Assembly (NCBI RefSeq): GCF_943169825.2
Contig: NZ_OW968402.1
Coordinates: 496,001 to 560,000 of the forward strand
Reading direction: 5' to 3'
Origin: Varibaculum prostatecancerukia
GTDB lineage: Bacteria; Actinomycetota; Actinomycetes; Actinomycetales; Actinomycetaceae
Length of the DNA stretch: 64,000 nt
Made by a program: the position numbers and the translations under genes. Each line of letters opens with the position of its first letter. Position 1 is the first letter of the stretch. The notes under the pieces were generated by a model. That model was not told the origin of the DNA and made no database searches. It worked only from the letters and a program-made list of their open reading frames with translations. Below, piece after piece: positions 29,541-38,857 of the stretch.

Positions 29541-30506
29541 CTAGAGGGTAGGATCACTCTCGCGTACCTTAGCGACCTCCGCCTGAGTAGGAGCATAGGC
29601 GCCTACCTTGCTTACCGTAATCCCTGAGGTGATAGTTGCCCGGTGCAGGGCGCCTTCAACATCGCTGAGTTGGGCTTGCTGTAGTCGCTGTTTGGCTTCT
29701 GCCGAGCCCAATAGCCCCGCATCCAGTAGCCCCGAAATCAGTCCCGCCATAAAAGAATCTCCGGCACCCACCGTGTCTTTGACCTCGATATTTAGGGGAT
29801 CGACCGCCAACATATCCCGGTCATTGGCGCACACTGCATAGGTAGCCCACGGCCCGCGGGTAGCCACAATCAGACCCGGCCCCATAGCTTTCCATTTCCG
29901 CAACACTGCCTCTAAGGGAGTGTCTTCGCCATAGAGCCAAGCAATATCCTCGTCACTGGCTTTGACCACATCGGCTAGGCTGATCAGTTCTTCAATCCGC
30001 GGCCGTACCTCTTCGGGGGTACCCATCAAGGAGGGGCGCACATTCGGGTCGTAGCTGACGGTGCCTTGAGCCGCCATTGCCTTCACTGCCTCGGCCACTG
30101 CTGAGGCACCGGGTGCCAAGGTAGCGGCGAAACTACCGGTATGCAGGTGGCTAAGAGCAGAAACTTCGGGCAGGGACGGAACTTGCCACTCTAACTCGAA
30201 ATCGTAGGTTGCTTGCCCGTTATCGTCGATATGGGCGTTAGCTATCGGAGTTTTCTGAGCGTTAGCGCTGCCAGGGACAACTTTAACCCCGGCGGTGGCT
30301 AATTTTTCTTCCAGGCTCTTTCCACGCGCGTCCTCGCCCCACCAAGAAGCTAGGGAGGTGGGATGCCCCAAACTGGCTACTCCACAGGCAACGTTAAAGA
30401 CGCTGCCTCCTACTTTTTCTTCAATGTTTCCTGCACGTTCAATAACGTCGATCAGGGCTTCGCCCAGGCAAAGTACAGGATGATCGGTTGATTTCATTTC
30501 TGTCAT
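29541..30506 (-). CDS. PfkB-family carbohydrate kinase (fructokinase-like)
   Basis: 321 residues. The PfkB signatures are present: GGSVFNVACGVASLG near the N-terminus and DTVGAGDSFMAGLISGLLDAG with the catalytic Asp in the C-terminal third. The LCLGEALIDVIE opening and SYDPNVRPSLMG segment are closest to fructokinases. It lies 5 nt downstream of a sugar porter gene on the same strand with a GGAG site, so the pair probably imports and phosphorylates one sugar, perhaps fructose. The sugar identity is inference. Confidence 0.88.
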   Translation of the reverse strand: MTEMKSTDHPVLCLGEALIDVIERAGNIEEKVGGSVFNVACGVASLGHPTSLASWWGEDARGKSLEEKLATAGVKVVPGSANAQKTPIANAHIDDNGQATYDFELEWQVPSLPEVSALSHLHTGSFAATLAPGASAVAEAVKAMAAQGTVSYDPNVRPSLMGTPEEVRPRIEELISLADVVKASDEDIAWLYGEDTPLEAVLRKWKAMGPGLIVATRGPWATYAVCANDRDMLAVDPLNIEVKDTVGAGDSFMAGLISGLLDAGLLGSAEAKQRLQQAQLSDVEGALHRATITSGITVSKVGAYAPTQAEVAKVRESDPTL

Positions 30507-30511
30507 GGTAG

Positions 30512-31909
30512 TTACTCCACACCTAGTTTCTCGGACATTTCTTCAAGCGGAATACCCTTGGTTTCCGGCATTACTTTCAGTACCCACAGTAGCTGACCGC
30601 ACATACACAGGAAGAAGATTAGGAATGACCAGCCGCCCCCGAGGAACGCAATCATAGAGGGGAATACCCCGGAGGTGATTGCCGCAAAAGTCCAGTGAGT
30701 AGTCGACCCTACTGATTGTCCGGCACCACGTACCTTGTTCGGGAAGATTTCGGAGATGAACACCCAGATAACTGAGCCTTGGCCGAAGGCGTGCGCGGCG
30801 ATAAATACCAGCAAACCAATCAAAACCAGCACCGAGGAACCGGAAGTAAAGTTGCCCTCAAAGCGGAACATCACGAAGGTTAAGAATCCCAAGCTGATTA
30901 GGTATCCGAAAGAGCCCACCAGCATTAGCGTACGGCGTCCCAACTTGTCGATTACCGTCAACGCGGTCATGGTGGCAACCAAGTTCATGAATCCGACCGC
31001 AATCGACATCAGGTAGGAGGCGTTTTCGCCGGCTCCTGCCTCTTGCATAACCATCGGTGCATAGTAAAGAATCGCGTTAATGCCGGAAAGCTGGTTGAAA
31101 GCGGCAATCGCGATCGCCATCAGCATTACTTTGCGGTAACGCTTGGAGAAGAAATTAACTTTGGTCTTGGACTGTTCCAAGTCGCGCTCAATCTGCTGCC
31201 TAATCTCGGTCAGCTCCTGGTCGGACTCCTCCTGGGAGGAACAGAGTTTCAGGCTAATAGTTTCTGCCTCATCATCGCGTCCTTGTGCCATTAGCCAACG
31301 GGGGGTTTCCGGCACCGTGAATAGCAATAGCAAAAACACTATGGAGGGAACGGCCATAATCCCGAGCATCCAACGCCAAGCGGTATCGGCGGGGGCAATA
31401 CCGCGAATAATGGCATTGGAGGCGTAGGCCACCAAAATGCCTAACACAATATTGAATTGCACCAAGCCAACCAGACGGCCGCGTTGGCGGGCAGGGGCTA
31501 TTTCCGCGATATAGATGGGGGCGCACACGCTGGCCATGCCGACGCCGACGCCTCCTAATAATCTAGAGGCTAGGAATAACCAATAGGCAGAGGCAGGTGC
31601 CAGGGCGGTCCCTAGGCTGCCTAATAGGAATAGAGCGCCGATAGCGAATAGTAGCTTTTTTCGTCCGTATTTATCGGCCAGACCCCCACCTGATAGCGCA
31701 CCGACAATAGTGCCGATGGTTGCAGAGGCGACGGTGAAACCGAGCGACTGCGGGGTTAGCTCGAATACTTTTTCTAATGCGTGAGTGGTTCCCGAAATCA
31801 CTGCGGTGTCAAAACCAAAAATCAAGCCGCCGACAGAGGCTACTACGGCACTGCGGATGACCAGACCATTGGCACGAGAGCGTTCCAGGGTATTTGTCTC
31901 GCTGGACAT
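30512..31909 (-). CDS. sugar porter family MFS transporter
   Basis: About 465 residues from ATG 31909, which follows AAGGGAACC; an open extension to 31987 is disregarded. The sugar porter signatures are clear: GGLIFGFDTAVISG in helix 1, GLADKYGRKKLL after helix 2, RLLGGVGVGMASVCAPIYIAEIAPARQRGRLVG, PETPRWL at the end of the first half, QLSGINAILYYAP in helix 7, and the closing PETKGIPLEEM. It would bring in a hexose, pentose or inositol by proton symport. It forms an operon with the downstream PfkB kinase. Confidence 0.93.
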   Translation of the reverse strand: MSSETNTLERSRANGLVIRSAVVASVGGLIFGFDTAVISGTTHALEKVFELTPQSLGFTVASATIGTIVGALSGGGLADKYGRKKLLFAIGALFLLGSLGTALAPASAYWLFLASRLLGGVGVGMASVCAPIYIAEIAPARQRGRLVGLVQFNIVLGILVAYASNAIIRGIAPADTAWRWMLGIMAVPSIVFLLLLFTVPETPRWLMAQGRDDEAETISLKLCSSQEESDQELTEIRQQIERDLEQSKTKVNFFSKRYRKVMLMAIAIAAFNQLSGINAILYYAPMVMQEAGAGENASYLMSIAVGFMNLVATMTALTVIDKLGRRTLMLVGSFGYLISLGFLTFVMFRFEGNFTSGSSVLVLIGLLVFIAAHAFGQGSVIWVFISEIFPNKVRGAGQSVGSTTHWTFAAITSGVFPSMIAFLGGGWSFLIFFLCMCGQLLWVLKVMPETKGIPLEEMSEKLGVE

Positions 31910-32006
31910 GATGGTTCCCTTCGTCTGTGGTTTTCCAAGAGAAAAACTTTGTTTTTGTGGTATTACTGTTGGATTGTGAGTATTCAATCGTTAGTAATGC
32001 CGTATT

Positions 32007-32034
32007 GATATAATATTCCCAAAGAATGCCACAA
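32007..32034 (-). promoter_or_regulatory. candidate promoter of the sugar porter operon
   Basis: On the minus strand TTGTGG (32034-32029) is followed after 16 nt by TATATC (32012-32007), about 100 nt before the start. The leader further holds GGTATTAC and GTAATGCC half-sites that may be a regulator target. Confidence 0.35.
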
Positions 32035-32173
32035 TACCAGGAAATAAAAAATGTGAGGTGTATATTACTTTTTTGCTGGAACATTCGCTAAGTAATTCAC
32101 GATTTCTTGCGGGCGTTTCTACTTTTTCTCCCTGCGTATACAAGTTTCCGCCCGCGCTCAGGGCACTGTTATA

Positions 32174-32208
32174 GCTCCCGGTAACCCTGGGGGGGGGTTA
32201 CCGGGAGC
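32174..32208 (-). terminator. hairpin after the lipoprotein gene
   Basis: GCTCCCGGTAACC (32174-32186) pairs perfectly with GGTTACCGGGAGC (32196-32208). The loop holds most of a run of 9 G. It lies about 50 nt beyond the lipoprotein stop and could end that transcript, although the T-tract is poor. Confidence 0.55.
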
Positions 32209-32256
32209 GCCGTTAGCAACTATTTAGACTAAGCAGCAGTTATCTAGAGCGAGTGG

Positions 32257-32865
32257 CTACTTTTGTAACTCGTCAGTGGTAACCATGAAGCCTTCCACTG
32301 GCAGCTGGTTGCGGACAATCAATAGGTTGTTGGTGTCCGCAGGAAGGGTATATTCCCAAGTTGCCTCCGCCGGTTTATCCGTCCCGCAGGCCACTTTGGT
32401 TAACTGTCCTTTCCGGTCGGAACTGCTCTCATCGCTGTCCGGAGCAATCCACACATCGATAGTGGCTGGTTTTACCGTCTGGCAATAGAAACCAATTTTA
32501 AATTTACTCCCGGCTTTCCAGTCGCCATTGTGGTTGAGATATAGGCTGTAACTCTTGATTTCATCTTTGCTAAAGTTCGCGAAAGTCGGGTCAATGTTAA
32601 ATGTCTGAATTCCCTTTTTCGCGGCAAATTCTTTACCTTTATCCTTCCACTTTTTCGCTAGGGCTTCCGCATCATCTACCTTTACCTCTTGCTGTTTTTC
32701 CTCCGGCTTTACCACATTCTCGGTGGTGGATATGAGCCCCACTTTCGTTTCGGGGGCTTTACCTTCCGGGGTAGCCTTCTTTTCCCCTCCGCTCCCTCCG
32801 CCCCCGCAGGCAGACAAGCTAATAGCTAGGGCGAATGCAACCGCTAAGGCAAATAATTTTCTCAT
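32257..32865 (-). CDS. secreted lipoprotein, unknown function
   Basis: 202 residues. A lipoprotein signal peptide ends in LSAC (Cys about residue 20), followed by a Gly/Ser and Lys/Glu-rich linker and a C-terminal domain (about residues 65-200) with two cysteines that may pair (FYCQTVK, KVACGTDK). The domain is not one I recognise. It stands alone downstream of the sensor kinase on the same strand, with about 115 nt between. It could be anchored near the sensor cluster, but this is only proximity. Confidence 0.75.
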   Translation of the reverse strand: MRKLFALAVAFALAISLSACGGGGSGGEKKATPEGKAPETKVGLISTTENVVKPEEKQQEVKVDDAEALAKKWKDKGKEFAAKKGIQTFNIDPTFANFSKDEIKSYSLYLNHNGDWKAGSKFKIGFYCQTVKPATIDVWIAPDSDESSSDRKGQLTKVACGTDKPAEATWEYTLPADTNNLLIVRNQLPVEGFMVTTDELQK

Positions 32866-32980
32866 GGTGGTTCCCTCCCGTTATCAAGACCGGTGGAGTT
32901 CCCTCGCCCCACTAACCTCAACCCTAGGAAGGTAGCTAGCGTAAGTAATCACCCAAAAGTACGTATTTTTTGCCTGCTAG

Positions 32981-34426
32981 TTAGTGGGAACGCGGCAGGC
33001 GCGCCCGCAGGGTAAAACCGGGGGTAGTTACAATCGTCAAGGAGCCGCCCGCAGATTCCAAACGAGCTTCCAAACCGCTCAGACCGGTACCGTAAGCCGG
33101 AGTAGTGGTGACCACCCCCGGATTGGAAACTTCCAGCCAGTAACTATGGGTGTCCTCCCACATACGCGCCGTCATTTCGGTGGAGGTGGTGTGGATCAAT
33201 ACGTTGGTAATCCCCTCCCGCAGTACCTGCACAAACAAGAGAGCGCGATTTTCTTCGACAGGCAACTCCCCAGAAATGTTCAAATCTAGCTGCGCGGCGG
33301 TTGCCAAGTCCTGCAAAGAATCCAGCCAAACCGTTGCGGGAATCATTGCCCGGTCATGGCTTAAATCAGTAGGTAGTTTCGCCAGCAGAGCCTGCAGTTG
33401 TGCCAGCCGCTGATCGTCTGAAACCCCATCCTCTAAGAAACGGTGTACGAAAGAGATCCGCTGGGAAACAGTGTCGTGAATAGAGGAACGGGTTCTTAAC
33501 ACTAGACGCTTGGTGAGGGCTTCATCGAGGCGAGCGGTTTCCTGGGCAAGCTGTTTTTGGCGCTCTTGGAAACTGTCAATTTCATCTGAAAGTTCCTGGC
33601 TCAATGACATATATTTGCTAACGTCCAGGGCAATCAATTGTGTCAAAATGTGTCCCTTATCAGCCAGTTGGGTGCGATTAAGCATCCAGGTTCGCCCCTG
33701 GGGGGCATTTATCCGGAAGTTAGCCGGGGTGTCGGTAGTTGTTTCCTCCTCGTTGGCACCTTCAGTAGTGGTGTAAGCAGGAATTATTTTGTCAGTTGCC
33801 AGCTGCCGGAGTTGGCTTGCCAAAGTGTCGTACCGAGTCAGAGAAGTCAGGTTTAAGGTATCTAGTAACCTTTCCATGCTGGAATTGGCGAGCTTATTGT
33901 GTCCTCGGGAATCAGAAAATAGTACCCCGTGTTCGGGACGATCCAAGGCTTCTTTGATGCTGAAAGGACTCAAGTCGTGCTGCAGCAGTTGCCATTCGCG
34001 CCACACCTGGACCCCTAGCCAAGTGGTGGAAAAAGTTCCGGCAGCTAGCAGCACCCACTTTCCCCCAAACCCCACAATGGGAGGAAGTAGCGCGGTTAAG
34101 AAAACCAGTAAAGGCGCCGCTGCAAAGCGGTAGGTGGTCTTAAGGAGCGCCAATCCCAAACCCAGGCAAATCACTACAAACCAGCCGAAATAATAATCGT
34201 AGAGGACAAAAATTCCGGCTTGCGAGTTGATAATAGTAACCGCAAATCCCCAGGTGTAAAAGGACATTAGCACCGCCACGCTCAATAGGAATCCGGTGGC
34301 TAAGGGGCGGCGGTGAATAAACCATTGGCTCATCGTCAATAGGCAGGCCTCCAGGGAACCGATAATCATCAGGGCGGTTCCGGCAGCTAACAGAGCCGGT
34401 GAAAGGCTATAAAATAAGGCACTCAC
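32981..34426 (-). CDS. membrane histidine kinase (NarL/DesK class)
   Basis: 481 residues. About six membrane helices occupy the first 145 residues, followed by a PAS-like segment and a coiled coil (about 275-315). The phosphoacceptor is His317 in SSIHDTVSQR, the H-D-x-x-x-Q pattern of the HisKA_3 class. The ATPase domain has its N box in LREGITNVLIH and G box in GTGLSGLEARLESAGGSL. The D box is altered to VSNPG, which occurs in this class. It overlaps the preceding receptor gene by 4 nt (ATGA) and is the third gene after a NarL-type regulator. It would phosphorylate that regulator, probably under control of the receptor. Confidence 0.85.
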   Translation of the reverse strand: MSALFYSLSPALLAAGTALMIIGSLEACLLTMSQWFIHRRPLATGFLLSVAVLMSFYTWGFAVTIINSQAGIFVLYDYYFGWFVVICLGLGLALLKTTYRFAAAPLLVFLTALLPPIVGFGGKWVLLAAGTFSTTWLGVQVWREWQLLQHDLSPFSIKEALDRPEHGVLFSDSRGHNKLANSSMERLLDTLNLTSLTRYDTLASQLRQLATDKIIPAYTTTEGANEEETTTDTPANFRINAPQGRTWMLNRTQLADKGHILTQLIALDVSKYMSLSQELSDEIDSFQERQKQLAQETARLDEALTKRLVLRTRSSIHDTVSQRISFVHRFLEDGVSDDQRLAQLQALLAKLPTDLSHDRAMIPATVWLDSLQDLATAAQLDLNISGELPVEENRALLFVQVLREGITNVLIHTTSTEMTARMWEDTHSYWLEVSNPGVVTTTPAYGTGLSGLEARLESAGGSLTIVTTPGFTLRARLPRSH

Positions 34427-37065
34427 TGACTCTGCTCCCCACTACTGTCTTCAGGGTCACCGGCAGCTTCCGAAAATTCTTGATTTTCCGCGCTGGGCGG
34501 TGCTAAGTCATTAGCGTCCTCATTAGGGCTTTTGAGTAGCATCTGCAGATTGACTACCCCGTCTTCTATGATTAGTTTGATTTTTGCTCGCGGCCAATCC
34601 AGAAGCGGCTGTAAAAGACCGATTTGGCTAACGGGAATATCTAAAATCCAGTTCATTTTGGCCGGCTGCCTGCCGGAGCTGACCGCCAGATTTATGAATA
34701 CTGCTAAATCCGGCAGACTCACCACGCACCCCAGGCCGCGATGCAGAGCTTCTAGGTCCCAAAGTGCCTCCTCTAGACGGATACTTCCGCTGGTGGGACC
34801 GTGCAAGCCTGCTAAAGCATTGGCGTAAGAAAAATCCGTACAAGACTGGCTTAACAAAGTGGTTAAAACGTTGACCGAAACCTCTCCGTTCTCAAAATAG
34901 GATAAAGTGAGCAGACCTGCGCGTTTAGCGTAGCCGAGATCCATTTTTATGCTGCGCAAAAGTTCGGCAAGCTGATTGCTATCTAGGTGACTGCCCAGCC
35001 GGGCGCTATTGGATTGCACTCGGCTCAGCGCATTATTCATCAGTTCATCGAGCCGGTCGTAAAGCAGCGGCGCCTGGGAGGGCTGTTGCACCTGCTTTAA
35101 GGCTTCATATTCGGAGGAAAGTACCTTAGTTTGGTGAGCCTCCCGCTCTCGGAGGGCAGCCAAGGTTTTCTCTAACTCTTGAACGGCGCTAATATCGGTT
35201 TCCCAGATGACGTGTCCGGCGTTTATGGGCTGCGCCTGACAGTAGAGAGTACGCGGGAATTTACCGGAATTATCGGTTATCAACACCGGGGTGTTAGTTT
35301 CCCGCAGCTGGCGTTTAACCGAATCGTTCAGGTAGAGAGGGTTGGAGGTGACGTAGCGGGGTTCCCAGTCGCGATCGACGATTTCCATAGGGACGGTAGA
35401 TTTCTTAAAGAACCGAGTGTAACCCCGGTTTTGGGGAATCAGACCGATAAAGAATAGTGCCTCCCAGGCCAATAAGAAAAAGATGCAGTAGATTTGCACA
35501 TTTTCGCTGGCTCTAACCAGGGGAACCCGCCAGGTGTAGGCGAGCGAGTAGGTGACCGCAAAAGCAAAAAGCACCCCTAACGCCGCTAATAAGCGAGTGC
35601 GGTTGCCTTTGAAACTCCACAGCGCCACGTAAAGAATGGCGGCGAACAGCAGCAAGACTGAAAGATAATAAAGGTAATAGCCGGGACCATATTTATAGTC
35701 CACCCAAGATTGCCCCCGACCAAAGCGCAACAGCAGGTGGTGGAAATCGTTAGTAAATACCATCAACATTAGCGCCGTCCCCAGCGCTACTATAAAGGCG
35801 CGCAGGCTACGGTAGGCGGGTGGTAGGCGGCGCGAGGAGTGCGCGATTACAAAAAATAGGATGGTCAAGGTCGAATAAATCGGAACATAGTAGTAGTACC
35901 AGGCGTAACGCTCGTAGACTCCCGGCAAAGAGTGCTTGATTATGCGCGCTAAAATCCACAGTGCAAGCAAACTGGCTTGAATCAGTACCGCTCGGCGAAC
36001 ATAGGGGGAGACAGTGGTCCAAAAGCGCCAACCGGCCCAAAAACTTAGCAGGCACAGCAGGGCGATGAAGGAACCGATTTGGTAGGCCTCGTTGGTGTTT
36101 TTCCACTCCCAAGAAGCGCCAAAAGTATCATTGGACAGGCTTTGATCCCAGGTGAACTGCTTAAACTGTTCTAAGTTGTCAATCGGGGTGGCGTTAATAT
36201 TTTTTTGAAAAGACGCTGACAAAGAGGGATAGGCAGCGGGATTCAGGAGATCAGTAGGCGGAGGTAGCAACCGGAAATCTGGGCTGGGACCTCCGGGGTG
36301 CCGCGACCAAAGCCCTTCCATAAAGGTCACTGTAGGGAACTTGGCGTAGTTTAGCTTTTCGGAGGGGGAACTGGCGACGCTGCGATTATCGGTGGTCAGG
36401 CAAAAGTAGCCATGAGCAAGGGCGTCCTTCAGCTCTTGAGGGGACGATCCGGTTGCTAGTCGTCCCTGCGCTTGAAGTTCCTCCAAAAGCTGGGAGGCCT
36501 GCTGGGAGGAGAAAGCTTGTGCGCCCTCGCTGCCGGGGGTAGTCGTTAGTGCCAAGGCGCTCAGCAGTTCCAGGCGTCCTACTCCTTGGTCTAAATAAAC
36601 TTTTTCTTTCCCCGAAAGTAGTTTCTGAAGATTATTAACCGAGGCAACCTGGGGATTCGGGGAGGCTAGAACCACCGATTTTGGGTAAAGCGGCATGAAA
36701 GAGGCATTCGGCTCGGCGGTTATAGCGGCGTTTGCGGTGGTTTCGGTGGTGATTACAAAGTTTGCCCCGGAACGCAGTTGTCGCAAGAGCGACCATTCAC
36801 TGTGGGGCTCGACCGCTAAACCCTGGGACTGAAAAAACTGGGTCAGACGCGGATCAAAATCATTAGGGACCGCCAGGGTATTGCTGGCTTGGAAAGAAAC
36901 TGTACGTAAAGGAACAAAAATTAAGGTAAGTACCGCCACCCCCAAGAGCAGCGCAAACACCAAATGAGAAAACCAGTCCTGGATCCAGGTAGACCGCACC
37001 GATTCTACGGCAGGGGAACTGGGGAAGCGATTAGGAGGACGCTTCCAGGTAGTTGCGCTAGCCAT
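34423..37065 (-). CDS. large 7TM-type receptor with extracytoplasmic binding-protein-like domain and no recognisable kinase domain
   Basis: 880 residues. One membrane helix (about 33-53) leads to an extracytoplasmic region (about 60-325) with the look of a periplasmic binding-protein fold (LAVPNDFDPRLTQFFQSQGL, GANFVITTETT). Seven or so helices follow (about 330-560), resembling the 7TM region of histidine kinases. Then come a PAS-like segment (VPMEIVDRDWEPRYVTSNPLYLNDSV), a coiled coil and a C-terminal region of about 220 residues. I see no H box, N box or G boxes there, so it is not an active kinase by itself. It sits between the response regulator (13 nt) and the kinase (4-nt overlap). The likely role is ligand sensing for the partner kinase. 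Confidence 0.75.
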   Translation of the reverse strand: MASATTWKRPPNRFPSSPAVESVRSTWIQDWFSHLVFALLLGVAVLTLIFVPLRTVSFQASNTLAVPNDFDPRLTQFFQSQGLAVEPHSEWSLLRQLRSGANFVITTETTANAAITAEPNASFMPLYPKSVVLASPNPQVASVNNLQKLLSGKEKVYLDQGVGRLELLSALALTTTPGSEGAQAFSSQQASQLLEELQAQGRLATGSSPQELKDALAHGYFCLTTDNRSVASSPSEKLNYAKFPTVTFMEGLWSRHPGGPSPDFRLLPPPTDLLNPAAYPSLSASFQKNINATPIDNLEQFKQFTWDQSLSNDTFGASWEWKNTNEAYQIGSFIALLCLLSFWAGWRFWTTVSPYVRRAVLIQASLLALWILARIIKHSLPGVYERYAWYYYYVPIYSTLTILFFVIAHSSRRLPPAYRSLRAFIVALGTALMLMVFTNDFHHLLLRFGRGQSWVDYKYGPGYYLYYLSVLLLFAAILYVALWSFKGNRTRLLAALGVLFAFAVTYSLAYTWRVPLVRASENVQIYCIFFLLAWEALFFIGLIPQNRGYTRFFKKSTVPMEIVDRDWEPRYVTSNPLYLNDSVKRQLRETNTPVLITDNSGKFPRTLYCQAQPINAGHVIWETDISAVQELEKTLAALREREAHQTKVLSSEYEALKQVQQPSQAPLLYDRLDELMNNALSRVQSNSARLGSHLDSNQLAELLRSIKMDLGYAKRAGLLTLSYFENGEVSVNVLTTLLSQSCTDFSYANALAGLHGPTSGSIRLEEALWDLEALHRGLGCVVSLPDLAVFINLAVSSGRQPAKMNWILDIPVSQIGLLQPLLDWPRAKIKLIIEDGVVNLQMLLKSPNEDANDLAPPSAENQEFSEAAGDPEDSSGEQSQ

Positions 37066-37078
37066 AGAAACTCCGATT

Positions 37079-37717
37079 TTAGGCGGGAAAATCCGGGTCA
37101 GAGCGGTTTTCTTGGATGGCGACGTAGCCGTTAGACACTGCCCATAAAGCTAGGCGCGCCACCGAAGAAAAACCACTTTTGGCTAGCAATTGGGAGATAT
37201 AAGACTTAATAGTGTTTTCGCTTAAGAACATTTTCTTCGCGATTTCTTTACGGGGGTACCCAGCGCATACCAGTCTTAGCACCTGCATTTCGCGGTCATT
37301 AAACTGGTTAGCCCCAAAACTAGGTCGAGCGGGGGAGTCGGGGAAACTGTTTTCCCCTTTTATGGTGGCCCGCAATAGAGTCAGTAAATCCGAGGTAGAG
37401 ATATTTTTGTAGGTAAAAGCGTCGACTCCGGCCGTCTGCGCTTCCTCAACGAATGAGGCATCAGGCATCGCCGTAAACACCACTACTTTCACGCTGGGGT
37501 GTGCGGCTTTGAACTTGGCAGATTCTTTCAATCCTGAAGAGTTCTCGGTAACTACGTCCATTAGCACCAGGTCTGCCGGATGTAAACGCTGGGAGGCGTG
37601 AATATCGGCGGCATCGGAGAGTTTATCGACCACCATAAAATCTGCTTCCGCATCGATAGCAGCAGCTAAAGAATCCAGCAGAATGGTTTGATCCTCAACA
37701 ATAGTGATCCGCGTCAA
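37079..37717 (-). CDS. NarL/LuxR-type response regulator
   Basis: 212 residues. The receiver domain has the acidic pair Glu8/Asp9, phosphoacceptor Asp54 in LVLMDVVTE, and the conserved Thr and Lys in VFTAMPDAS and FTYKN. The LuxR-type helix-turn-helix is near residues 140-195 (FNDREMQVLRLVCAGYPRKEIAKKMFLSENTIKSYISQLLAKSG). The start is TTG 37717 behind GGAGGG. It is the first gene of the three-gene sensor operon and so is probably controlled by its own system; the target genes are not known. Confidence 0.92.
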   Translation of the reverse strand: MTRITIVEDQTILLDSLAAAIDAEADFMVVDKLSDAADIHASQRLHPADLVLMDVVTENSSGLKESAKFKAAHPSVKVVVFTAMPDASFVEEAQTAGVDAFTYKNISTSDLLTLLRATIKGENSFPDSPARPSFGANQFNDREMQVLRLVCAGYPRKEIAKKMFLSENTIKSYISQLLAKSGFSSVARLALWAVSNGYVAIQENRSDPDFPA

Positions 37718-37870
37718 CGGCTCGCCCTCCCGTGCCTCCCCCCGCCATTGGAGGTTTCGCTGCCTTCGTTAGAACTATTTTACCAAAGCAAGATTGTTTA
37801 TTGGGGCGGGTAGAGAGGCTTTTCCTGGTGACCAGCCCCGGCCGCATACTGCTGGATCCCCGGGTATTTC

Positions 37871-38848
37871 CTAGAATTTGCCGCCTCCAGAACTAAACGA
37901 GGTACCCCCAGAACTAAAGGAACCGCTGCTAGAGCTTCCGCTTTTCTTCGGTCGCGCCACCTCGGTGACATAGGAGTTCACAAAGACTTCGTTACCTCCG
38001 GTTATCTGGTTTGATCCGGCAACAATATAGCTAGCGGCGCCGGCTTGTTGCTGGGCGGTGTGATGTTTGCGTTCAATCCGCCGCATCACCCCATACCCGC
38101 CTGCGCCGCCGAGTCCTAGCGCCACTGCCAGCCCCCAAAGGGTGGACTCCAGGGTCATCCGATAGGGTACCGGATGATTTTCGTTGTAGGGAGTGCCGGC
38201 CTTCCACTGCTCTAAGTAATCAGTGATTTGCTGCAGGTAAACCTCCATGCCCCCGTCCCAGTCGTCGTCACCTAGGGGCTTTTTTACGTGCTCATATAAT
38301 CTGTCAACCCCGTAAGGGGTGAGTGCTTTCTCGCCCTCGCCATGACCTAAGAACCATAAATCCCTGGTAGAGGGGTTAATAATCATGATTACCCCGTTTG
38401 CTGACTTGAGATCCAGTCCGAGTTTGTTCGCGTTGTAGTAGTTAGCAGCGCATTGTTCGGGGGACAAATAATCGAAATCGTCAACTGTGACCACGTAGGG
38501 GGCTATCCCATATTTATTAGCTAGTGCCTGTAACTGTTTTTCCCAGGCAGGAAGTTTCGAGGCACTAAAAATTTTAGAGTGGTCGCGAATGAAGGGAGCT
38601 GCCGCGGATGCGTTCTCTTGACCGCCCTGGTACTGCACCTCTTGATCGTCAGGAAACTTGATAATGTCAGACAGGTCATCGCTGGCGGAAGCGAGAACGC
38701 TTGGCGCAGCCGGGTGGGAAAGTGCTACCGCCGCTGCCGGATTAGGCGTTGCTGCCTGTGCGTTAGCTAGGTTCAGTCCCATCAACGGGAATGCGGTCAA
38801 GGCGGTAGCAGCCAGGATATAGGCAAGTTTCTTGAAAATACTCATCAT
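37871..38848 (-). CDS. TPM-domain membrane protein (YdjH-like)
   Basis: 325 residues. A signal peptide (cleavage near NAQAA, about residue 33) is followed by a TPM domain (about 85-210: IRDHSKIFSASKLPAWEKQL, GIAPYVVTVDDFDYLSPEQCAANYY, NGVIMIINPSTRDLWF), one membrane helix (about 235-255), a short cytoplasmic tail and a Ser/Gly-rich end (SFSSGGTSFSSGGGKF). This matches Bacillus subtilis YdjH in layout. It is the last gene of the SPFH/zinc-ribbon/TPM cluster, 9 nt after the zinc-ribbon gene. The role in membrane-stress response is inferred from that family. Confidence 0.8.
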   Translation of the reverse strand: MMSIFKKLAYILAATALTAFPLMGLNLANAQAATPNPAAAVALSHPAAPSVLASASDDLSDIIKFPDDQEVQYQGGQENASAAAPFIRDHSKIFSASKLPAWEKQLQALANKYGIAPYVVTVDDFDYLSPEQCAANYYNANKLGLDLKSANGVIMIINPSTRDLWFLGHGEGEKALTPYGVDRLYEHVKKPLGDDDWDGGMEVYLQQITDYLEQWKAGTPYNENHPVPYRMTLESTLWGLAVALGLGGAGGYGVMRRIERKHHTAQQQAGAASYIVAGSNQITGGNEVFVNSYVTEVARPKKSGSSSSGSFSSGGTSFSSGGGKF

Positions 38849-38857
38849 TCAATCCCC

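Noticed and set aside
36600-37065. Reading the 880-residue receptor's N-terminus as a separate binding-protein gene
   Set aside because: The frame is continuous with the membrane region and there is no internal stop or new start; it is one protein.
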